64,000 bases of DNA. It comes from Amycolatopsis methanolica 239 (GTDB lineage Bacteria; Actinomycetota; Actinomycetes; Mycobacteriales; Pseudonocardiaceae). The notes beneath the pieces are model-generated. The model was not told the origin of the DNA. It saw only the letters and a program-made list of their open reading frames with translations, and searched no databases. The DNA lies in assembly GCF_000739085.1 (NCBI RefSeq), contig NZ_CP009110.1, positions 1,736,001-1,800,000 on the forward strand. Reading direction: 5' to 3'. Within the stretch, counting starts at the first letter, position 1; every line of letters begins with the position of its first letter. The position numbers and the translations under genes are program-made. Of this stretch, positions 16,012 through 23,712 are shown one piece after another.

Positions 16012-17250
16012 GTGACTGCTGGAGCTGATGATCCGACACGGGCACTCGGGCGTGTAAGAGAGATCGACAAAGAAGAGCAAATAGCGTTTATAGACCTCCC
16101 GAATGGAAGCATCCTTCCTTATTTGATGAACGATGAGGATGAACTCTATGTTAACGAGGTGGTATTCATTGGTCCAAATTTGAACAATATTGAGCAGGCC
16201 CCTTCGACTCTTTGGCCACGGACGCCTTGGATCGGCAATGTTAGAAGCGTGTTAGAGGACTTGGTAATTGTCGGTATCAATGGACAATTACGCTCATTCC
16301 CGTTGCCGGAAAACGTTACACTCAAAGCTGGCTTCACCGTTGAGGGGAACGATGTAGACGGCGTTCTTCGCGTCCTGACAGAACGTTCGATATCACCGTT
16401 AGACCTCACCTTGGGGGAGCCATTCGATATTTCTCGGTGGCGAGAAAACCCGGATGGTTCGCTGAGCTATGACGACTTCGGTGGGTATGCGCAGATCAAG
16501 GCGCGCACTAAGGAGTTGATCGAGGTCCCACTTCAGCGTCGCGATGCTCTTCTAAAGATTCGCGCAAAGGCCATTAAAGGCGTGTTATTCACCGGACCAT
16601 CGGGCACTGGGAAAACGATGTTAGGCCGCATTATTGCCCATCAGGCTAACGCAGAGTTCTATAAGATTAGCGGTCCGGAGATCATTAGTAAATACTTGGG
16701 CCAGAGTGAAGAGATCCTCCGCGAGATCTTTGACGACGCGAAACGGCAGGAGCGTGCCATAATATTCTTTGATGAGATTGACAGTGTTGCGCCCCAGAGG
16801 GCAGATGATTCGCACGAGGCGTCTCGGCGATTGGTTGCTCAATTGCTGACCAAATTGGATGGCTTCGATCAGCACGACAACATTATCGTAATTGCGACGA
16901 CAAATCGTCCTCAAGACATTGATACTGCGTTGAGGAGACCTGGGCGATTCGATTGGGAGATTCACTTCGACTACCCGAACATGGCGGACCGTGAGGAGAT
17001 CCTCCGAACAATTGCTGCGAATCTAAATGCTGCGGACGATCTTGATCATGCGCGTATAGCTGAGGTGACTGCCGGATGGTCTTCGGCCGATCTGCGCGCT
17101 ATCTGGAGCGAAGCCGCCCTCCTCGCGGTTATCGACGACCGGGACATGGTACTGATGGAAGATTACCTTGGCGGGTTCCAACGAGTTGATCAACAAAAGT
17201 CCCTGATTCTGTCAACTCGACGAAATAAATCTCGGAATGGAGATAATTGA
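16012..17250 (+). CDS. single-domain AAA+ ATPase, Cdc48/proteasomal-ATPase style (cargo gene 1)
   Basis: A 412-residue protein starting at GTG with GAGGAGG nine bases upstream. The N-terminal part (about 8-140) is beta-rich, with GRVREID...AFIDLPNGSILPYL, like the OB-type collars of proteasomal ATPases. The AAA+ domain has Walker A GPSGTGKT (195-202), a pore loop SKYLGQSE (226-233), Walker B IIFFDEID (250-257), sensor-1 ATTNR and the arginine-finger motif RRPGRFD (308-314). This is the layout of a ring unfoldase or remodeller. The DNA is far less GC-rich than its neighbours (42 % in one sampled line) and contains TTA leucine codons, including in VLFTGPSG and TMLGR. The stop overlaps the start of the DUF6414-like gene, so the two proteins probably act together. 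The target is unknown; a defence role is inference. Confidence 0.85.
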   Translation: MTAGADDPTRALGRVREIDKEEQIAFIDLPNGSILPYLMNDEDELYVNEVVFIGPNLNNIEQAPSTLWPRTPWIGNVRSVLEDLVIVGINGQLRSFPLPENVTLKAGFTVEGNDVDGVLRVLTERSISPLDLTLGEPFDISRWRENPDGSLSYDDFGGYAQIKARTKELIEVPLQRRDALLKIRAKAIKGVLFTGPSGTGKTMLGRIIAHQANAEFYKISGPEIISKYLGQSEEILREIFDDAKRQERAIIFFDEIDSVAPQRADDSHEASRRLVAQLLTKLDGFDQHDNIIVIATTNRPQDIDTALRRPGRFDWEIHFDYPNMADREEILRTIAANLNAADDLDHARIAEVTAGWSSADLRAIWSEAALLAVIDDRDMVLMEDYLGGFQRVDQQKSLILSTRRNKSRNGDN

Positions 17251-18623
17251 TCTTGTTCGGTAAGCGAAAGCGAGAAGAGAAGGCTCGAGTTGAGCGCAGC
17301 GAGAAGCTGCGTCAGTTGCGAGAATTCATCTACCTTGACGAGGTCAGCGTGACAAGTCTGCTTTCGTCTCGGGAGGGCAAGGTGCCACACGAGTTTACCG
17401 ACAGCGCTTCCGCTGGGATGAAAGCAGAGGTGAGCGGGCAGGTGGAGGCCGGTGTTCCTGTGGCAGGAAAGGCTCGAATTGGTTCGAAATACGAATCTAG
17501 CCGTAGTGCAAATTCGCAGGTGGTGAGCAAGGCGACCATTCAAACGCTATTTGGAAATTTGCATGCTTCGGAGAATGCGCTACTAGCGATAGGTGAATTA
17601 AAAGAGCGAGTACTGCCGCGTGATCTCGATTCGATAAGGAGAATTGTTAGCGATGGCGCCGGGGAAGCCGATCCGAAGTGGATGGTTCCTGTTAGCGAGC
17701 TTCGACGAGGCGAGTTGGTGGAGATTGAAGTAGAACTTGAAGCTGATCCAATATTTCAGATTGGCACCATTCTGTCAAATCTCAAAGAGTTGGCGGATGA
17801 GAGTGAGGATTTGCGAAAGCAGGTAAGTGGATCCGTTTTCGAGCAACTGGAGGGATTGAATAGGGTTCTTGACAAGCTTATGGTCGGCCTAATTCCAATC
17901 CGTTGCCGTGTTGTCGATTGGGTGTTGGTGCGAAGCGCGCAAAGGGACATGCTGGTGCGGAGGGTGCTGAGTGACGCCCTGGCATCGCAGGGCCCTCTGG
18001 AGGTCGAAGAAGTTTACCTTGTCGCCGATACGGAGCAAGAGTTGTACTGGAAGGATGTTCGCCGGGTTCTCTTCTCCTCTTCTCGGTTCCGCGTCTTCTG
18101 TAGACTCAATGGTGACGGATTCAATCCCGCATGGAATCCGGTAAGGCTCACTAATGCGCTCGAGAAGGTCCATCCTATGCTTGGCCGACAAATGCAGGGG
18201 TTGAGCTTGGACTTTTCTCACGCTGTTTCCGCTGTTCAAACAGAGCGGTCTGCGCGGGAAGATAATAGATTCTCGGCGCTGCTGACTTATGCCGAACTTC
18301 TGGCTCGTGAGAACGGCTATGCGATGACCGTTGAAGATCGACGCGAACTGACCGCGCTGGCCAGTCAGAGGAAGGATGAAGTGGGTTCAGTCGGCGATTC
18401 TCGGGAAGCTTTTGCTTCGATCAAGAATTGGCTTGGAACGAAGATTGATGTATCGGCGAACTCCAGGTTTGATTCAGATGCTCGTTATCGCGCTATGGAA
18501 ATGAATGGACTCGTTCCTGGTGGGGAAGGCAAGGGGGCTCAATTTATGGTCGAAGCTATCGATCCTGAAATGGGTCAAAAGGAGAACTTGCTAGACGCGT
18601 CGGTCATCGGGATGTATTGGTAG
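17247..18623 (+). CDS. DUF6414-like partner protein (cargo gene 2)
   Basis: A 458-residue protein starting at TTG inside the previous stop (TTGA); a second TTG lies 6 bp on. The N-terminal 25 residues are highly charged. The conserved-looking core (about 28-110) is FIYLDEVSVTSLLSSREGKV, then EFTDSASAG, a Gly/Ala/Ser-rich stretch, and SKATIQTLFGNLHASENALL. I associate this with DUF6414, a family without known function. The middle is helical or coiled-coil (about 175-215), followed by a mixed alpha/beta region (VVDWVLVRSAQRDMLVRRVL). There is no catalytic motif or membrane segment. It has the same low GC and TTA codons (for example GELKER) as its partner. It may be the substrate adaptor or effector worked by the AAA+ ring. 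Confidence 0.75.
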   Translation: MILFGKRKREEKARVERSEKLRQLREFIYLDEVSVTSLLSSREGKVPHEFTDSASAGMKAEVSGQVEAGVPVAGKARIGSKYESSRSANSQVVSKATIQTLFGNLHASENALLAIGELKERVLPRDLDSIRRIVSDGAGEADPKWMVPVSELRRGELVEIEVELEADPIFQIGTILSNLKELADESEDLRKQVSGSVFEQLEGLNRVLDKLMVGLIPIRCRVVDWVLVRSAQRDMLVRRVLSDALASQGPLEVEEVYLVADTEQELYWKDVRRVLFSSSRFRVFCRLNGDGFNPAWNPVRLTNALEKVHPMLGRQMQGLSLDFSHAVSAVQTERSAREDNRFSALLTYAELLARENGYAMTVEDRRELTALASQRKDEVGSVGDSREAFASIKNWLGTKIDVSANSRFDSDARYRAMEMNGLVPGGEGKGAQFMVEAIDPEMGQKENLLDASVIGMYW

Positions 18624-18664
18624 GTGTACAGCTACGTAGCGATGATTGCTGCTAACCTGGTTGT

Positions 18665-19903
18665 ATGCGTGGTGCGGGTGATCAGCTCAGCATCGGGGAG
18701 CGTATTGCCTTCTACCGGCGTCGTCGGGGGTTGTCGCAGGCCGTACTGGCTGATCTGGTCGGTCGCTCTGAGGACTGGCTCAGCAAGATCGAGCGCGGTG
18801 AGCGCGACATCCGCAGGTTGGACGTGCTCGCGGACGTGGCTCGCGCGCTGCGGGTGACCCTTGGGGATCTGCTCGGGGAACCCGTGCTCATGGAGGACGA
18901 GGAACGCAACGACGACGTTCCGGCGATCCGGGATGCACTGATGGCTCCCAGGCGGCTTTCGCGGACGTTGTTCTCCTCGTCCACGTCGCCCGAGTACATC
19001 GACCCGGCCCCGGTGCAGCAGCTCGTGGAGGGGGCCTGGTCGAGCTATCAGAAGGGCGACCTCGGCCGAGTTGTCTAGGCTCTTCCTGGGCTGATCAAGA
19101 CCACTCAGCAGATGGAGGCCGCCTCGGCGGATGATCCGGCCTACCGGCGTACCTGCGCGGCGCTCTCGGCGCGGATTCATCACCTGACCGCGACCACGTT
19201 GAGCAAGATCGGTGAGGCCGACTTGTCCTGGATCGCGGCTGAGCGGGCTATGCAGGCGGCCGACGAGGCGGACGATCCGCTCGTGCTGGCGTCGGCTGCG
19301 AGGTCCGGTACTCACGCGCTCCTGGCGGTCGGCCGGTTCGAAGACGCGCTTGAGCTGGGAGAAGCCGCGGCGAAGTGGCTGGTTCCGCGGATGGCGGCCG
19401 GTGATCCGGCGGCGCTGAGCCTCTACGGAATGCTCTACCTGCGGACGGCGGTCGCCGCAGCCCGTCATCAGGACCGGGCGACCTCGAACGACCTGCTCGC
19501 GCACGCCACCCGCGCTGGCGAACAGCTCGGGGTGGATGCGAACTACTGGCACACCGGCTTCGGACCGGCGAACGTCGAGCTGCACCGCCTCTCCGCGGCC
19601 CTGGACCTCGGTGACGTCACGCAGGTGATCGAGCAGGCTCCGAAGGTCGACGTCGAGCACTTGCCCGCGGAACGGCAGGTCACCTACTTGATCGACTACG
19701 CACGGGCGCTGAGTCTGATGGCGAAGGACGACGAAGCACTTCAAACTCTGCTGTCCGCGGAGCAGAAGTCGCCGGCCATCGTGCGGCACTCGACGGTGGT
19801 CCGTGAGGTCGTGCGGTCGATGTACCGTCGTGCTCCGGCCACGGCCGGCCGGAAGTCGTCGGCGCTCCTGGCGCTGCCTGAGCGTTGTGGAGCGGTGAGG
19901 TAG
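18665..19903 (+). pseudogene. XRE-family regulator with TPR-like domain, internal amber stop
   Basis: One frame encodes a typical 400-residue regulator. The helix-turn-helix (SIGERIAFYRRRRGLSQAVL, then LVGRSEDWLSKIERGERDIRR) lies at about 9-60. A helical TPR-like domain runs from about 120 to the end (ERAMQAADEADDPLVLASAA, GRFEDALELGEAA). A TAG at 19076-19078 interrupts it exactly in register (GDLGRVV-stop-ALPGLIKTTQQ). A single C-to-T change from CAG would explain it. The downstream part could restart at the ATG at 19112. The return to normal high GC shows that this gene belongs to the element core, not to the cargo. It precedes the flavoprotein by 4 bp, an association common in actinomycetes. 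Confidence 0.8.
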
Positions 19904-19907
19904 CTGC

Positions 19908-20468
19908 ATGGGTTCGCGGGTGCTGGGTCTGGTCGGCTCTGGTGCGGGTGGCGTCGAGGAGCTGCTTCCGCGCGTCATCCGGCCCGCGCAGGACGCCGGG
20001 TGGACGGTCGTCGTCACCCTGACGCCCACTGCCGGCCGTTGGCTTCAGAAGTCCGGGGCGCTCGCTGAGATCGAGGAGGCGACCGGCTACCCGGTTCGCG
20101 TTGAGCCTCGCGACCCGGACGAGAAGAGCCCGCACCCTCCCGTTGACTGCTACCTGGTCGCTCCCGCGTCGGCGAACATGGTCGCCAAACTCGCGATGGG
20201 TATTGCGGACAACCAGGCTTTGACGCAGGTGAACGAGGCCATCGGCACCCGGAACCTGCCGGTCGTCGTGTTTCCGCGGGTGAACGCTGCGCATGCGCGC
20301 CACCCGTCGTGGGACTTCCACATCGCTGCGCTTCAGCGGGCCGGTGTGCGTCTCGTCTACGGTGATGACGTCTGGCCGCTCCACGAGCCGCGCAGTGCGC
20401 CGGGGCGTGAATTGCCCTGGTCGGCCGTAGTCGACGCGGTGAACGAGGCCGTTCCCGCCTCGCGCTAG
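19908..20468 (+). CDS. flavoprotein (PPC decarboxylase-like fold)
   Basis: A 186-residue Flavoprotein-family protein. It has VLGLVGSGAGGVEELLPRV, TLTPTAGRWLQ, YLVAPASANMVAKLAMGIADN (the signature FMN-binding PASANMxAKLA loop) and NLPVVVFPRVNAAH. The family includes DfpA/CoaC and EpiD, which decarboxylate Cys-containing substrates. Stand-alone versions beside XRE/TPR regulators are frequent in actinomycete genomes and elements, with unknown substrate. It follows the regulator by 4 bp. Confidence 0.85.
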   Translation: MGSRVLGLVGSGAGGVEELLPRVIRPAQDAGWTVVVTLTPTAGRWLQKSGALAEIEEATGYPVRVEPRDPDEKSPHPPVDCYLVAPASANMVAKLAMGIADNQALTQVNEAIGTRNLPVVVFPRVNAAHARHPSWDFHIAALQRAGVRLVYGDDVWPLHEPRSAPGRELPWSAVVDAVNEAVPASR

Positions 20469-20483
20469 CCCTCTGCAACACCT

Positions 20484-20504
20484 ACCCGGACAGTTTGTCC
20501 GGGT
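20484..20504. terminator. hairpin after flavoprotein gene
   Basis: A perfect 9-bp stem ACCCGGACA/TGTCCGGGT with a 3-nt loop lies 16 bp after the stop. No T run follows, so it may be a terminator or an operator for the next operon. Confidence 0.5.
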
Positions 20505-20583
20505 GATCGCCCTGAACCGGGTGTCTCCTGGGTCATACCGCGCCCCACCGGACGCGGGAGAGCCAAGACCCCCAGGAGAGCAG

Positions 20584-20859
20584 ATGGGCATTCACGTGGT
20601 GATCCAGCCCGCCGCCGGGTACGGCGCTGAGGTCGTTTCACCGTCACCCGGCATCCGGCAACTCATCGCCGGCGGGGAGGACGCCACCTTCGTCATCCAG
20701 GTTCCCGCGCGCATCGGCGGGCTGACCGATGCCGCTCGGTTCGCGCGGAGCCTGGCTGTCGCTGCCATCGAGTTCGGGGACTGGTGCGAGACGCAGAACC
20801 GCTCGCGCTCGTTCCCGTTCGACTCCGCTGATGGTCACCGCTCGAACGACACCGAATGA
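20584..20859 (+). CDS. hypothetical element protein
   Basis: A 91-residue soluble protein: MGIHVVIQPAAGYGAEVVSP, ATFVIQVPARIGGLTDAARF, ending DSADGHRSNDTE. An AGGAG site precedes the ATG. I do not recognise a family. It lies between the flavoprotein and the Pra-like activator, so it is probably an accessory gene of the element's regulatory block. Confidence 0.6.
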   Translation: MGIHVVIQPAAGYGAEVVSPSPGIRQLIAGGEDATFVIQVPARIGGLTDAARFARSLAVAAIEFGDWCETQNRSRSFPFDSADGHRSNDTE

Positions 20860-20907
20860 CTGGTCGCGCTCGACCACAGAACACGAAGGCACACAAGGGG
20901 TATCGAC

Positions 20908-21354
20908 ATGGCTATTTCCAGGGGACACCGCTTCCCGATCGAGTTCGATGACGCGTTCCCGCAGGGTTTGGTGATGGTGGGCGAGATCTCGCCGGACAAC
21001 GAGTACCAGTCCCGGGAGGACAGGGCGGCCGGTCGTCCCGCTCGGCAGCGCGTCGACGAGGTGACCGGCAAGCGCCAGTGGAAGGCGACCGTGACCGACC
21101 CGTCGGAGCCGAACGCCAAGCGCGCGTCCTTCGAGATCATGTTCCTCGCCGACGTGCAGCCGGTGCCGACGACGAGCGAGGTGCTTCCCGGCATGCGGCC
21201 GGTGGAGCTGGAGGGGCTGACCGCGGAGCCGCGAGTGGCCGGCAACGGCGAGTTCAAGTACCAGTCCTTCGTCTTCCGCGCGACCGGATTCAAGGCCGTG
21301 AACAGCGGACGCGCGGGGAAGACAACGGCTGAGCAGTCGGCGAAGGCCGCGTGA
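20908..21354 (+). CDS. pra: Pra-like activator of replication, integration and excision
   Basis: A 148-residue protein matching the Pra family of pSAM2-like elements: MAISRGHRFPIEFDDAFPQG, VGEISPDNEYQSREDRAAGR, DEVTGKRQWKATVTDP, then LADVQPVPTTSEVLPG. In pSAM2, Pra switches on the rep-xis-int operon and is itself repressed by the GntR-type KorSA. The same two functions are adjacent here. It has an AAGGGG site before the ATG. Confidence 0.8.
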   Translation: MAISRGHRFPIEFDDAFPQGLVMVGEISPDNEYQSREDRAAGRPARQRVDEVTGKRQWKATVTDPSEPNAKRASFEIMFLADVQPVPTTSEVLPGMRPVELEGLTAEPRVAGNGEFKYQSFVFRATGFKAVNSGRAGKTTAEQSAKAA

Positions 21355-21371
21355 GTGGGCGAGGAGCGCTG

Positions 21372-21662
21372 ATGATGACGCGTGAGGACCACGCGCCCCC
21401 GGCCCAAGCATGGCAGCGGCCGGAGGGTGGGGAGCCGGGCTACGTCTACGAGTGGGTGGCGGCTCACATCGCCGACCGCATCAACTCGGGCGAGCTTCCG
21501 GTGTACGCGCGGCTTCCCAGTGAGAAGCGGTTGGCAGTGGAGTACGGCGTTTCGCTGGGATCGGCCCGCCACGCGACCCGGATTCTGCGGGAGCGCGGGT
21601 TCGTCATGACGATCCGGTCCAAGGGTACGTTCGTCGCCCCGCGGAACGCCCAGGGTGATTGA
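21372..21662 (+). CDS. GntR-family winged-helix regulator (KorSA-like)
   Basis: A 96-residue protein that is nearly only a winged helix: YEWVAAHIADRINSGELPVY, RLPSEKRLAVEYGVSLGSAR, RATRILRERGF-like helix and a FVMTIRSKGTFVAP wing. There is no effector domain. In pSAM2 the equivalent KorSA represses pra. A GAGGAG lies just before the ATG pair. It is the likely switch between integrated and replicative states. Confidence 0.8.
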   Translation: MMTREDHAPPAQAWQRPEGGEPGYVYEWVAAHIADRINSGELPVYARLPSEKRLAVEYGVSLGSARHATRILRERGFVMTIRSKGTFVAPRNAQGD

Positions 21663-21726
21663 GATCGGCACGGGAACGGATGCCGCATCCGTTCCCGTGC
21701 TCTCCCTGTGGAAGGAGGTGAACGAA

Positions 21727-21867
21727 GTGCCATCCAGGTCCCGGAAGCCTCGTCGGCGGTGGCTGGTCCGGCGGCGCTGCTGGCTGTGCGGACGCACCCA
21801 TCGGCTGATGCGGGACAAGGCGTACGTGTGCCGGACCTGTGCGGGCCGCGGCAGCGAAGGTCTCTAG
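21727..21867 (+). CDS. 46-residue zinc-ribbon-like miniprotein
   Basis: MPSRSRKPRRRWLVRRRCWL begins this very basic protein; C-x2-C (CWLCG) and C-x2-C (CRTCAG) pairs form a probable zinc knuckle. A near-ideal AAGGAGGTG lies 6 bp before the GTG, which fixes the start. Such small basic zinc proteins are usual between the regulator and the transfer gene in these elements; the role is unknown. Confidence 0.6.
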   Translation: MPSRSRKPRRRWLVRRRCWLCGRTHRLMRDKAYVCRTCAGRGSEGL

Positions 21868-22018
21868 AGGAAGGTCCACAGTAGACGCGAAACGCACGCG
21901 GGGACGTGCGGCGATGAAGCGCGCCCTCATGCAGGAACCTCGAAACATAAGGCGCAGAAGCGGAACCTGGCTACCAACCGTGCCGCTCCTGCGCTGTCCA
22001 CCCTCTGGGAGCAGACAA

Positions 22019-22183
22019 GTGGCAACGATAGACAACGGCAACCGAGCCGTGTCAACGGGCCGCACCCCGACGCGGTGCGCCGCATGCAAGAAGTTCACCC
22101 GACTGGCCCCCGGCGACACCGAATGTGCTGCCTGTGCCGGCCGACTGCCGCTGCCGATCACCACCAAGGCAGGTGGTCGCTGA
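22019..22183 (+). CDS. 54-residue zinc-ribbon miniprotein
   Basis: Begins at GTG (VATIDNGNRAVSTGRTP) with GGGAG upstream. Two C-x2-C pairs (CAACK, CAACAG) 15 residues apart make a likely zinc ribbon. Longer starts upstream are possible. The stop overlaps the translocase start (TGATG), so it is cotranslated with the transfer gene. Confidence 0.55.
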   Translation: MATIDNGNRAVSTGRTPTRCAACKKFTRLAPGDTECAACAGRLPLPITTKAGGR

Positions 22184-23712
22184 TGGACGCGCACACCTTC
22201 GGAATCCTCCTCCTCGGCGGGATCGGCCTGGCGGTGGTCGTCTGGGTGCTGCACAAGCTCGGCTCCGCGCTGGCCTCGATCGCGGAGGCGCTGGCGGCGG
22301 CCGCGGTGGTGTTCTTCTCCCTGTGGTGGCTGCTCAAAGCCCTCGGCTGGGTGGTCGCGCAGATCGTGATGCATCCGCGCACAACGCTCACCGTGCTCGC
22401 GCTGGCGGCCTGGTGTTACTGGGTCGGCTGGGTCTCGCTGCTGGTCAGCCTGTGCGTGGTCGGTTCGGGCTTGGCGTGCTGGCGGTGGTTCCACCTCGTC
22501 TCCTACGACCAGTGGGCCGGGCAGTTCCTGCGCACCTGGTGGCAGAAGTGGGCCGTCTACGTGCCGAACCTGCCGGGCTGGCTGCACGCCTGCGGGTTGA
22601 GCGTGAAGGACGACGCGATCCCGGTGGACCTGACGGTCACGCTCGTCGGGCGGAAGAAGATCACCCGGGACCGGGAACGTGCCGGGGTGCGCATCCCGAA
22701 GGTCAAGCGGGTGAAGTCCGGGCCGTCGTGGGATGAGGCCCGGGTGCAGTTGGTGCCGGGACAGAAGCCGGAGGACTTCGACGACGCGGCTCGTGCGCTG
22801 GCATCGGCGCGCAAAGTCGGCCGGTGCCAGGTGCGGGAGGTCGCTCCCAACGTGGTGTCGATCGACTTCCAGCGCCGGGACCTGCTCGCTGCGCCGGTTC
22901 CCTGCCCGGAGCTCGGGTCGATGCCGGTTGACCTGCGGCACGTGTGGGCGGGACGGACTGAGTACGGGCAGGACTGGCGGGTCCCGTTGTTCGGCTCGGG
23001 AAGCCACACCCTGACCGCGGGTGCCAGCGGTGCGGGCAAGAACTCGGTGATGTGGTGCCCGCTCGTGGCGATCGCGCCGGCCATCCGGGACGGACTAGTC
23101 AGGGTGTCCGGGATCGACCCGAAGGGCATGGAGCTGGCCTACGGGCGGGGGATCCTCCATCGGTACGCGGTGACTCCGAAGGACGCCCTGGCGCTGCTGG
23201 ACGACCTCGTGCACGCGATGGACAAGCGCAAGAGCGAGTTCGCCGGTCGCGTGCGGTCGGTCCCGATTTCCAGTGAGAACCCGCTGGAGCTGATCGAGTT
23301 CGACGAGATCGGGGCACTGACCAAGTACACCGACCGCAAGACCCGTGAGCAGATCGTGGAGAAGGTGGCCCTGCTGACCACGCAGGGGCGGGCGCTGGGC
23401 TTCACGGTCCGGGGCTATGTGCAGGAGCCGACGAAGGAGACGGTCCCGGTCCGGGAGCTGTTCCCGCGGCGCATCTGCCTCCGCGTCACCGCGAAGTCGC
23501 ATGTCGGCATGGTGCTCGGCGACCAGGCGTACGAGCGGGGTGCCTGGGCGAACCGGATCGACGAGTCCGCGGCCGGTGTCGGCTACGTGTGGGGCGAAGG
23601 GCTGCGGGAGCCGCTGCGAGTCCGGGCCGGGTGGGTTCCGGACGCGGCGGTGAAGGCGCTGGAGGCGTACGTCGGCGGGCAGGTGGGCCACTGGGGAGGT
23701 GTGGCGGCCTGA
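22183..23712 (+). CDS. FtsK/SpoIIIE-type DNA translocase (TraB/TraSA-like)
   Basis: A 509-residue membrane DNA pump for conjugative transfer of double-stranded DNA. Hydrophobic segments at about 7-30, 36-62 and 66-100 form the membrane part. The motor domain has a P-loop GASGAGKNSVMW (about 281-292), a Walker B-like LELIEFDEIGAL, and the TTQGRALGFTVRGYVQEPT motif III region. The P-loop has Asn where most FtsK proteins have Ser or Thr after the Lys; related element proteins also vary here. Start and stop overlap both neighbouring genes, placing it in one transfer-replication operon. Confidence 0.88.
   Translation: MDAHTFGILLLGGIGLAVVVWVLHKLGSALASIAEALAAAAVVFFSLWWLLKALGWVVAQIVMHPRTTLTVLALAAWCYWVGWVSLLVSLCVVGSGLACWRWFHLVSYDQWAGQFLRTWWQKWAVYVPNLPGWLHACGLSVKDDAIPVDLTVTLVGRKKITRDRERAGVRIPKVKRVKSGPSWDEARVQLVPGQKPEDFDDAARALASARKVGRCQVREVAPNVVSIDFQRRDLLAAPVPCPELGSMPVDLRHVWAGRTEYGQDWRVPLFGSGSHTLTAGASGAGKNSVMWCPLVAIAPAIRDGLVRVSGIDPKGMELAYGRGILHRYAVTPKDALALLDDLVHAMDKRKSEFAGRVRSVPISSENPLELIEFDEIGALTKYTDRKTREQIVEKVALLTTQGRALGFTVRGYVQEPTKETVPVRELFPRRICLRVTAKSHVGMVLGDQAYERGAWANRIDESAAGVGYVWGEGLREPLRVRAGWVPDAAVKALEAYVGGQVGHWGGVAA

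Noticed and set aside
16012..17250. FtsH or bacterial proteasome ATPase (Mpa/ARC)
   Set aside because: No transmembrane helices or zinc-protease motif of FtsH, and no C-terminal GQYL-type proteasome tail; only the AAA+ style is shared.
20484..20504. Conjugative transfer origin (clt)
   Set aside because: Only one palindrome with a single TraB-octamer-like ACCCGGA; true clt loci carry several repeats, so a terminator or operator is more likely.
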